13,266 bases of DNA from contig JAFOLN010000078.1 in NCBI GenBank assembly GCA_017419325.1, positions 1 to 13,266 on the forward strand, written 5' to 3'. Position numbers and translations under genes: made by a program. Below, in pieces: positions 6,897 to 13,072 of the stretch (the first letter of the stretch is position 1; every line of letters begins with the position of its first letter). The notes under the pieces were generated by a model. The model worked only from the letters and a program-made list of their open reading frames with translations, made no database searches and was not told where the DNA came from. Origin of the DNA: Clostridia bacterium. Its GTDB lineage: Bacteria > Bacillota > Clostridia > Oscillospirales > RGIG577.

Positions 6897-6897
6897 A

Positions 6898-7353
6898 ATG
6901 AAAAAGAAGATTTTTGCGCTTTTGGCGGCAGGCACGCTTGTTTTTTCGCTTGCGGCATGCTCCGGCGGCCCCGCAAGCTATAAGGACGGCACATACGAGG
7001 GACAGAGCAGTATGTACGAGGACCTTGAAAGCGAAGACGAAAACGGCGGCGGCAACGGCTACGGCGTCGTTACCATAACGATAAAGGACAACGAGATCGT
7101 TGACTGCGAATACCTTACATACGAGCTTGACGGCACCTTAAAGGACGAGGAATACGGCAAGCACAACGGCGTTGTTACGAACGCCGACTGGTACAACAAG
7201 GCGCAGAAGGCTGTTCGCGCAAGCGCGGCATATGCCGAGCAGCTTAAGGAAACGGGCTCCCTCGACGAGGTTGAGGCCATTTCGGGCGCGACTATCTCCT
7301 ACAACCTTTTCGGCGAGGCGGTAGAAGCGGCGCTTGATTCTGCGAAGGAATAA
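6898..7353 (+). CDS. FMN-binding domain lipoprotein (predicted covalently flavinylated)
   Basis: A 151-residue surface lipoprotein. Its lipobox SLAAC puts the lipidated Cys at 21. The rest is one FMN_bind domain, the type in NqrC/RnfG and in extracellular electron-transfer lipoproteins such as Listeria PplA. The domain opens with YKDGTYEG (28-35), passes GYGVVTITIKDNEI (54-67) and ends with EAISGATIS (126-134). In this family ApbE attaches FMN to the Thr of the S/T-G-A-T motif, here Thr132. The usual upstream Asp of that motif is Glu126 here, a conservative change. No apbE gene is in the window. Start choice: ATG 6898 has GGGAG upstream and gives a proper signal peptide, whereas the frame is open further upstream only inside the ATPase gene. 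It probably shuttles electrons outside the membrane, to iron or to P19/DUF2318. That is inference. Confidence 0.9.
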   Translation: MKKKIFALLAAGTLVFSLAACSGGPASYKDGTYEGQSSMYEDLESEDENGGGNGYGVVTITIKDNEIVDCEYLTYELDGTLKDEEYGKHNGVVTNADWYNKAQKAVRASAAYAEQLKETGSLDEVEAISGATISYNLFGEAVEAALDSAKE

Positions 7354-7357
7354 GCTT

Positions 7358-7870
7358 ATGAGAGGGCTTAAACGAATCGTTTTACCTCTTGTAATAATAA
7401 TCGTTTTCGCGGTCATACCTTCCGTGGCCGCGGGAGTTCCACATGCGCTTTTCGGCGGGGCGTCCGAGGACGCCGTCTCAAGCGCGAGCGTTATTCTTGA
7501 CGCGCCGTCGGGGAGCTTTGCGGTCATAATAAACCGCGATGTACATAATGACAGTGAGACGCTTAAGCTTTGGGAGCAGTTCTTTCGGGGAGAGGAAGTC
7601 CCCGTAATAATGGAGGACATAGTATGCGCGGTGCCAAAGGGCGACGCGGCGGGTCTTGAGTTTGCGCGAAGCCTTCAGTCGCGCCTTCCCGAAAATCAGA
7701 TGAAGATAGAGACCGAGGAGGCGCTCATGCTTGCCTCAAAGGCGGAATACGGCGGCTTCGACGTTATTATAGTGTCGCGGGAAATGGCCGACGCCTATTC
7801 GTTCGGCCGCATATACGACAGGGATTTTTCCTTGGTTGTGCTTACAGGAGAAGACAATGAGAAGAGTTAA
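7358..7870 (+). CDS. Unrecognised membrane-anchored extracytoplasmic protein
   Basis: I do not recognise this 170-residue protein. Residues 8-26 form one hydrophobic helix (uncleaved anchor or signal peptide, VAAG at its end), and about 140 soluble residues should follow outside the membrane. The soluble part alternates predicted strands and helices: a strand-like stretch SFAVIINRD (53-61), helix-like KLWEQFFRG (70-78), PENQMKIETEEALMLASKAE (111-130) and strand-like FDVIIVSREMA (134-144). This suggests a compact alpha/beta fold. It has a single Cys (90) and no CxxC or lipobox, so it probably carries no heme or Fe-S cluster. ATG 7358 follows AAGGA (7345-7349) by 8 nt. Its end overlaps the cytochrome b gene by 14 nt, which argues for a structural or assembly role with the neighbouring redox proteins. 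Confidence 0.75.
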   Translation: MRGLKRIVLPLVIIIVFAVIPSVAAGVPHALFGGASEDAVSSASVILDAPSGSFAVIINRDVHNDSETLKLWEQFFRGEEVPVIMEDIVCAVPKGDAAGLEFARSLQSRLPENQMKIETEEALMLASKAEYGGFDVIIVSREMADAYSFGRIYDRDFSLVVLTGEDNEKS

Positions 7871-8396
7871 TGCAGTGCTTGCCATGGCGATACTCGTTAT
7901 GTTTTTAATACATGCCGTGCTGGGCGCGCTGCAGCTTATTGGCTTCGGCACTGTCACCATGCGCACATTCGCGTGGATAATGATGGCGCTCGTCATCGTT
8001 CATGTGGTCATAAGCACGGTGCTTACAGTAAAATCAATCATGACGGGGCGCGAGACGGGCGCGTTCTACTTTCGTGAGAACCGCCTTTTCTGGGCGCGCA
8101 GAATCAGCGGCTTTGCCGTCATGGTACTGCTTTTTTTCCATGTGGCCGCCTTCAGCTATACGGACGCGGGCGTATACCGCCTTGCGTGGTTCACAACGGC
8201 GCGCCTCATAACGCAGCTTTTGCTTGTCGCCTCAATAGGCGTACACGTTATATCAAATATTAAGCCGATGCTCATATCCTTCGGCATAAAAAGCTTAAAG
8301 GAGCGCGCGCCGGAGATACTTGTCGCACTTTCCTTTATACTTTTGTTCGCGGCGGCGGCTTTTATCATTTATTATATCAGGTGGAATGGTGTATGA
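7857..8396 (+). CDS. Cytochrome b subunit, type-B fumarate reductase/succinate dehydrogenase-like
   Basis: A 179-residue integral membrane protein with five predicted helices (about 8-28, 37-58, 83-101, 114-134, 153-174). The first four helices each hold one buried histidine: His19, His49, His95 and His130. That is the arrangement of the diheme cytochrome b of Wolinella fumarate reductase, where ligands come from the first four of five helices (named I, II, IV, V). The flavoprotein and Fe-S subunit genes follow directly, so this is probably their membrane anchor, linking them to menaquinone through two hemes. Sequence signatures of the family are weak, and the protein is shorter than the usual 200-250 residues. 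Another diheme membrane cytochrome family is the alternative. ATG 7857 has AGGAG (7846-7850) 6 nt before it. Its stop overlaps the next start as ATGA (8393-8396). Confidence 0.75.
   Translation: MRRVNAVLAMAILVMFLIHAVLGALQLIGFGTVTMRTFAWIMMALVIVHVVISTVLTVKSIMTGRETGAFYFRENRLFWARRISGFAVMVLLFFHVAAFSYTDAGVYRLAWFTTARLITQLLLVASIGVHVISNIKPMLISFGIKSLKERAPEILVALSFILLFAAAAFIIYYIRWNGV
8379..8384 (+). promoter_or_regulatory. Ribosome binding site that fixes the flavoprotein start
   Basis: AGGTGG at 8379-8384 is 8 nt before ATG 8393, which overlaps the preceding stop in an ATGA. The upstream in-frame GTG (8381) lies inside this site and can be excluded. A third candidate, ATG 8402, would be too far and would trim the start of the FAD-binding strand. 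Confidence 0.7.
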
Positions 8397-10009
8397 AGGC
8401 CATGGTAAACATTATAGGCGCGGGTCTTGCGGGGCTTTCCGCGGCGGTTACGCTTGCGAAGGCGGGCATTGGCTGCAGGCTTTTTTCGCGCCAGAGCTCG
8501 GAGCGCGCCCAGTCCGTCATGGCTGAGGGCGGCATAAACGCCGCGCTTGATACGATGGGCGAGGGAGACACGACCGCCGAGCATTTTTCAGATACGATGA
8601 AGGGCGGGGTATACCTTGCCGACCCGAACGCCGTAAGGGGACTTACAGAGGGCGCGCCGGACATAGTGCGCGAATTTGTGCGCCTTGGCGTGCCCTTTCA
8701 GATGAAGGGCGAGACGCTCGTTTTAAGAAATTTCGGCGGTCAGAAGAAAAAGCGCACCGCCTACGCAAAGAGCAGTACGGGCAAGATGCTCATGAGCGCC
8801 CTCATAGACGAATGCAGAAAATACGAGGCCCGGGGGCTTGTTATGCGCTTCCCGCACCACGATTTTTTGAGCCTCGTCACGGAAGGCGGCGCGGTCACGG
8901 GCTGCGCCATAGGGGACACGTTCACGGGCGACCGCCTTGTGTTTTCGGGTCCCGTCATACTTTCGGCGGGCGGCCCCGCGGGCCTTTTTTCGGGCCATAC
9001 CACGGGCACGACGCAGAACACGGGCGACGCGGCGGCCACAGCCTTCTTTCACGGCGTCAGATTTGCAAATCTTGAGTTCATACAGTACCACCCCACCACC
9101 GTGGGCATCTCGGGCAAGCGCATGCTTATAAGCGAGGCGGCGCGGGGCGAGGGAGGACGGCTTTTCATAGAAAGAAACGGCCGCCCATGGTACTTCATGG
9201 AGGAAAAATACCCGGAGCTTAAGAACCTCATGCCCCGCGACGTGGTGTCCCGGGAAATTTACGCGGTATGCCGCGACCCCGAATGCGGCGGGCAGGCGTA
9301 TCTCGACATGACGCACCTTTCCGACGACACATGGCGGGGGAAGCTTTCCGATCTCCGTGAGGAGTGCATCCATTTTCTCGGCATAGACCCGGCGGCGGAG
9401 CATCTTCCCGTTGAGCCGGGCATCCATTACTTCATGGGCGGCATATGGGTCGACGAGCGCCACCGCACTAATATAAAGAACCTCCTTGCGGCGGGCGAAT
9501 GCGCCTGCCAGTACCACGGCGCGAACCGCCTGGGCGGAAATTCGCTCCTCGGCGCGGTATACGGAGGAAAGACGGCGGCGGAAACGCTGTCGCGGGAGAT
9601 ACTTTCCGCGCCCGGATATATGGAGGGCTTTGAGCATGCGCCCGCGGGCGAACCGACGGTGCTTTCGGGAAACGAAAGAGACCCCGCCTTTGAACGAAGG
9701 CTTACCGACATACTTATGGAGGGGCTTGGCATAGTAAGAAGCGAGGAGGGCATGCGCCTGTGCATTGAGCGCATAGAGGCGCTTTTAAAGGAGGACGGCA
9801 TGTCCGACAGGATGAAGGCGCGGGCGTCCCTTGGGCTTGCCATGGCGAAGTCGGCGATTATGCGGCGCGAGAGCCGCGGGAGCCACTTCAGGCGCGACTG
9901 CCCCGAAAGGGATGACGAAAACTATAAAAAGACCTCCACGGCCGAATGCATTGACGGCCGTGTCATAACGGGATACCTCGATATACCGCCCTTAAGGGAG
10001 ACTGTATGA
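8393..10009 (+). CDS. frdA: Fumarate reductase/succinate dehydrogenase-like flavoprotein lacking the FAD-linking His
   Basis: A 538-residue cytoplasmic flavoprotein with no signal peptide. The FAD-binding GAGLAG is at 9-14 and AEGG at 44-47. Residues aligning with the E. coli FrdA active site are all present: His233 in IQYHPTT, Ser247-Glu248 in SEAARGEGG, Arg282 in MPRDVVSRE, His345 in PGIHYFMGGI and Arg379 in HGANRLGGNSL. The C-terminal ESRGSHFRRDCPERDDENY stretch is also typical. The anomaly is at the FAD attachment site. The family has R-S-H-x-V, with the His covalently bound to FAD, and here it is R-A-Q-S-V with Gln40, so FAD is probably not covalently bound. It is shorter than FrdA/SdhA (about 580-650) and near L-aspartate oxidase in length. 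The adjoining Fe-S subunit (ATGA overlap) and cytochrome b argue for a quinone-linked reductase, however. The substrate could be fumarate or another dicarboxylate. Confidence 0.88.
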   Translation: MKAMVNIIGAGLAGLSAAVTLAKAGIGCRLFSRQSSERAQSVMAEGGINAALDTMGEGDTTAEHFSDTMKGGVYLADPNAVRGLTEGAPDIVREFVRLGVPFQMKGETLVLRNFGGQKKKRTAYAKSSTGKMLMSALIDECRKYEARGLVMRFPHHDFLSLVTEGGAVTGCAIGDTFTGDRLVFSGPVILSAGGPAGLFSGHTTGTTQNTGDAAATAFFHGVRFANLEFIQYHPTTVGISGKRMLISEAARGEGGRLFIERNGRPWYFMEEKYPELKNLMPRDVVSREIYAVCRDPECGGQAYLDMTHLSDDTWRGKLSDLREECIHFLGIDPAAEHLPVEPGIHYFMGGIWVDERHRTNIKNLLAAGECACQYHGANRLGGNSLLGAVYGGKTAAETLSREILSAPGYMEGFEHAPAGEPTVLSGNERDPAFERRLTDILMEGLGIVRSEEGMRLCIERIEALLKEDGMSDRMKARASLGLAMAKSAIMRRESRGSHFRRDCPERDDENYKKTSTAECIDGRVITGYLDIPPLRETV

Positions 10010-10716
10010 AAAGAATAATAGAGATAGAGCGGCGCGCCGCACCGGGCGACGCGCCCTACATTCAGAGCTTTATATACGAAACGGAGGATGAAAGCGCGAC
10101 GGTTGCGACGGCGCTTTCCGAGATTAACGCCCGCGTGCCCCTTCTGGACGCGGGGGGAGAAGCGGCCGAGCCCATACGCTGGGAGTCGAGCTGTCTTCAG
10201 AAAAAGTGCGGCGCCTGCGCCATGGTGATAGACGGCCGTCCCGCCCTTGCCTGCGACACGCGGCTCTCGGAGCGAGGAGAGGTCGTGCGCCTGTCGCCGC
10301 TTAAAAAATTCCCGGTAGTCGCCGACCTCATCGTTGACAGAAGCAAGATGATGGAGGCGCTCATGACGCTTCGCGTATGGATTGAAGAGGACGGGCGCTC
10401 CCATGAAAAAATAAACGAGGACGTTTACGAGGCGGCGCGCTGCATACAGTGCGGCTGCTGCCTTGAGGTGTGCCCGAACTTCAAGTCGGGAGGAAGCTTT
10501 TACGGCATGGCGGGCATGTCGCCCATGGCGCGCATCCTTTCGCAGACGAAGGGCGGGGCGCTCGATGAGCGGCGAAAGCTCTACAACAAATATATCTTCG
10601 AGGGCTGCGGAAAGAGCCTCGCATGCCGAAACATCTGCCCCGCGGGGCTCGACATAGACAGGCTGCTTGCGCGCTCCAATGCCGTTTCCCTGTGGAAGCG
10701 GCTCATGCGCCGATAA
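10006..10716 (+). CDS. frdB: Fumarate reductase/succinate dehydrogenase-like iron-sulfur subunit
   Basis: A 236-residue cytoplasmic subunit that carries electrons between the flavoprotein and cytochrome b. The N-terminal ferredoxin-like domain holds a [2Fe-2S] site at Cys63, Cys68, Cys71 and Cys83, with SdhB/FrdB spacing. The C-terminal domain has C-x2-C-x2-C-x3-CP (Cys146, 149, 152, 156) and C-x5-C-x3-CP (Cys201, 207, 211). By the family rule, Cys146/149/152/211 bind [4Fe-4S] and Cys156/201/207 bind [3Fe-4S]. All ligands are present and an extra Cys151 lies inside the first motif. The start ATG overlaps the flavoprotein stop in ATGA (10006-10009), which suggests coupled translation and equal amounts. 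Length matches the family. Confidence 0.93.
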   Translation: MKRIIEIERRAAPGDAPYIQSFIYETEDESATVATALSEINARVPLLDAGGEAAEPIRWESSCLQKKCGACAMVIDGRPALACDTRLSERGEVVRLSPLKKFPVVADLIVDRSKMMEALMTLRVWIEEDGRSHEKINEDVYEAARCIQCGCCLEVCPNFKSGGSFYGMAGMSPMARILSQTKGGALDERRKLYNKYIFEGCGKSLACRNICPAGLDIDRLLARSNAVSLWKRLMRR

Positions 10717-10739
10717 CAAAATACCGAAAGGAGAAAGAT

Positions 10740-11162
10740 ATGAAAAAAAGAAAGTATATCGCGCTTGACGCGGCGCTTGTTGTTCTGACCGCGCTTCTTA
10801 CGATTGGCGCGCTTACGTTTTTTTCGCCCTGCGGCATCCATGACGACGGAACATACGGCACCTGCCACTGGGCGGGCGCGGCTGCGGCGGGCATTGGCGC
10901 GGTGATGCTCGTTTTGGCGGTCATTCACCTTATCGCGGGCTCGCAGACGGCGAAAAAATTCGTTGCCGTTTCAATGATACCATCCGCGCTTCTCTCGGCT
11001 CTCATTCCGGGCACGTTAATACCCCTTTGCATGATGGCGGGCATGCGCTGCAACGCCGTTATGAGGCCGTCGGTCACGATAATTTCGATAGTTATAATAA
11101 TAATCGCGCTTCTTGACGCGGTTCTTCGCCACAGACTTGAAAAATCGGGAGACAAAAGATGA
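10740..11162 (+). CDS. DUF4418-family membrane protein
   Basis: A 140-residue protein with four predicted helices (about 10-28, 46-66, 73-96, 112-129). It fits DUF4418, a family of unknown function often encoded beside FtsX-type ABC permeases. The recognisable features are a Cys after the first helix (FFSPCG, Cys31), TCHWAG (Cys42-His43) before the second helix, and a Pro/Cys-rich stretch IPGTLIPLC with Cys97 and Cys104 after the third. The conserved Cys/His residues near the membrane surface could bind metal or heme or form disulfides; this is speculation. AAAGGAG (10727-10733) lies 6 nt before ATG 10740. The 23-nt gap from the previous gene has no promoter or terminator. Its stop overlaps the next start as ATGA (11159-11162), tying it to the ABC transporter that follows. 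Confidence 0.78.
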   Translation: MKKRKYIALDAALVVLTALLTIGALTFFSPCGIHDDGTYGTCHWAGAAAAGIGAVMLVLAVIHLIAGSQTAKKFVAVSMIPSALLSALIPGTLIPLCMMAGMRCNAVMRPSVTIISIVIIIIALLDAVLRHRLEKSGDKR

Positions 11163-12358
11163 ACATACGCTCACTTCCCATAAAAAACTTAAAGAAAAAG
11201 CCGGGACGCACGGCAGTCCTGCTTATTTTGGTAATATTTTTGTCCTTCGCCGTGTTCGCGGGCTCCGTTACGGTGTCGAGCCTGGGAAACGGGCTTTCGG
11301 GCCTTGAAAGACGGCTCGGGGCCGACATAATCGTCGTGCCCTCCTCCGCAAGGTCGCACGTCGATCTTGAACAGATGCTTTTATCGGGCACGCCGGGCTA
11401 TTTTTATATGGACAAGTCGAACCTCGGTAAAGTGCTTTCGGTGGAGGGCGTTGAGAAGGCCAGCCCCCAGTATTTCATGGCCTCCGTTAAGGCGGGCTGC
11501 TGCTCCTTAAAGACGCAGATAATAGGCTTTGACCCCGACACCGACTTTTCCGTGACCCCGTGGATAAGCGAAAGCTACCAAAGCCGCCTTGAAACGCAGG
11601 ATGTGGTGGTGGGCTCCGATATCACGGTTCCCGTTGGCGGCAGGGTGCGCTTTTACGATGTGAACTGCAATGTGGTTGCGAAGCTCGCTCCCACGGGAAC
11701 GGGACTTGACACCGCCGTTTACGCAAACGACGACACCGTAAAAATACTTATGCAGGCCGCCGCCGACAAGGGCATGGCGCAGACGGAGGGAGACCCCGAT
11801 ACGCTCATATCGGCCATATACATAAAGGTGGCCGACGGCTATGACGTGCAGACGGTGGCAGACTATATAAACATATACATGAAAAAAGTCGAGGCGGTGC
11901 CCGCAAGGAGCATGCTCTCCGGCATATCGGACAGCCTTTCGGGCATATCCGACACGATAAAGCTGCTGGTGGCCGCCGTATGGATTCTGGCATTCGTTAT
12001 TATGATAATAGTATTCTCCGGGCTTGTAAACGAGCGAAAGAAGGAGTTCGCCGTGCTCAGAGTGGTGGGCATGTCAAGAAAAATGCTCGCGCGCCTCATC
12101 CTTACGGAGTCGCTTATACTGAGCGTAATCGGCGGCGTTATAGGCATTGCCTTGGGCGCGGCCGTGGTATTTCCCTTCTCGGCGGCCATAGAGGCGCGCA
12201 TAGGACTGCCGTTTCTTACGCCCGGCGCGGGCACGGTTATATTATTGGCAGCTTTGTCCCTTGTCGCCGCGCTTGTCGCCGGCCCCGCGGCCTCCGCGTA
12301 TTCTGCGTATAAGCTGAGCCGCGTCGATACGGGCGTAATACTGAGGGAGGGCATGTGA
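11159..12358 (+). CDS. FtsX/MacB-like ABC transporter permease (second system)
   Basis: A 399-residue permease with the MacB-type topology: helix 18-40, extracytoplasmic domain 41-265, then helices about 268-290, 313-339 and 356-380. NERKKEFAVLRVVGMSRK (291-308) is the FtsX signature and GADIIVVPSSA (54-64) echoes the N-terminal region of the two earlier permeases. Only one permease is encoded with this ATPase, so it may act as a homodimer. The extracytoplasmic domain has a Cys pair (114-115) and Cys170. A seven-residue unit, LSGISDS/LSGISDT, is repeated in tandem at 253-266 just before the second helix. Its start overlaps the DUF4418 stop, and its own stop is one base before the ATPase start. 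The partner is unknown; DUF4418 and the redox proteins are the obvious candidates. Confidence 0.9.
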   Translation: MNIRSLPIKNLKKKPGRTAVLLILVIFLSFAVFAGSVTVSSLGNGLSGLERRLGADIIVVPSSARSHVDLEQMLLSGTPGYFYMDKSNLGKVLSVEGVEKASPQYFMASVKAGCCSLKTQIIGFDPDTDFSVTPWISESYQSRLETQDVVVGSDITVPVGGRVRFYDVNCNVVAKLAPTGTGLDTAVYANDDTVKILMQAAADKGMAQTEGDPDTLISAIYIKVADGYDVQTVADYINIYMKKVEAVPARSMLSGISDSLSGISDTIKLLVAAVWILAFVIMIIVFSGLVNERKKEFAVLRVVGMSRKMLARLILTESLILSVIGGVIGIALGAAVVFPFSAAIEARIGLPFLTPGAGTVILLAALSLVAALVAGPAASAYSAYKLSRVDTGVILREGM

Positions 12359-12359
12359 T

Positions 12360-13034
12360 ATGAAGCTTGAAGCCGTAAATTTAAGCCGCAGGTTCACAAG
12401 AATAAAGGGCGACGCGAATTACTTCACCGCCGTAAGCCCCACCGACTTTTCACTGAAGGAGGGCGCGGTAACGGTGCTTATGGGTCGAAGCGGAAGCGGC
12501 AAGACGACGCTTCTCAATATGCTGGGCGGCCTTCTTGAGCCCTCGACGGGCAGCGTGAGCGTAGACGGGCGCGACCTTTACGCGATGGACGACGATGAGC
12601 GTTCGCGCTTCAGAAACAGATGCATAGGCGTCATGCCCCAGGGGCACAGCGCCCTTTCAAGCCTTACGGTGCTTGAGAATGTGATACTTCCCCATGCGCT
12701 CTACGGCGCGGGGGAGGACGCCGAAGAGTACGCAAGAGAGCTTCTTTCGCGGTTCGCCATCGCCGATATTTCGGATGTGCGCTCGTCTGAGCTTTCCGGC
12801 GGCGAGGCCCGCCGCATGACGATAGCGCGCGCTCTCATATGCCGCCCCGGGATAATCCTTGCGGACGAGCCCACGGGCGACCTTGACGACGAGAACACCG
12901 TCCTTGTGCTTGAAACGCTGCGCTCCCTTGCAGATGAGGGCGCGTCGGTGCTCATAGTGACCCACGAAAACGACGCCGCAAGGTTTGCGGACGAGATATA
13001 CCGCATGGACGGCGGGACGCTTAAAAAAATATGA
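12360..13034 (+). CDS. ABC transporter ATP-binding protein (second system)
   Basis: A 224-residue cytoplasmic ATPase of the MacB/LolD/FtsE branch, paired with the preceding permease. The motifs are complete: Walker A GRSGSGKTT (42-50), Q-loop Gln94, signature LSGGEARR (145-152), Walker B IILADEP (165-171) and switch His202. It is the last gene of the series, and the terminator stem begins 2 nt after its stop codon. It differs enough from the first ATPase of the window (LSGGEARR against LSGGEQQR, and a different linker after Walker A) that it is not a recent duplication. Confidence 0.94.
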   Translation: MKLEAVNLSRRFTRIKGDANYFTAVSPTDFSLKEGAVTVLMGRSGSGKTTLLNMLGGLLEPSTGSVSVDGRDLYAMDDDERSRFRNRCIGVMPQGHSALSSLTVLENVILPHALYGAGEDAEEYARELLSRFAIADISDVRSSELSGGEARRMTIARALICRPGIILADEPTGDLDDENTVLVLETLRSLADEGASVLIVTHENDAARFADEIYRMDGGTLKKI

Positions 13035-13035
13035 C

Positions 13036-13072
13036 AAAAAGCCTTCGGACGGTGAGTCCGAAGGCTTTTTTT
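13036..13072. terminator. Strong bidirectional intrinsic terminator at the operon end
   Basis: A perfect 15-bp stem (13036-13050 with 13056-13070, core GCCTTCGGAC/GTCCGAAGGC) closes a GGTGA loop and is flanked by A and T runs. It has a T-run on either strand, so it can end both the 14-gene plus-strand transcript and the convergent minus-strand gene. Confidence 0.95.

Noticed and set aside
6856..6897. Upstream extension of the FMN lipoprotein into the ATPase gene
   Set aside because: The longer frame starts at a TTG within the ATPase coding region and would bury the signal peptide. ATG 6898 has a ribosome binding site and gives a correct lipoprotein signal.
8723..9637. Minus-strand open frame of 304 codons inside the flavoprotein gene
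   Set aside because: Arg/Ala/His-rich translation with no domain, lying entirely over conserved catalytic motifs of the plus-strand gene.
8393..10009. L-aspartate oxidase (NadB) instead of a fumarate reductase-like subunit
   Set aside because: Length and missing FAD-linking His would allow it, but the coupled SdhB/FrdB-type gene and cytochrome b, and the absence of nadA/nadC nearby, favour a reductase complex.
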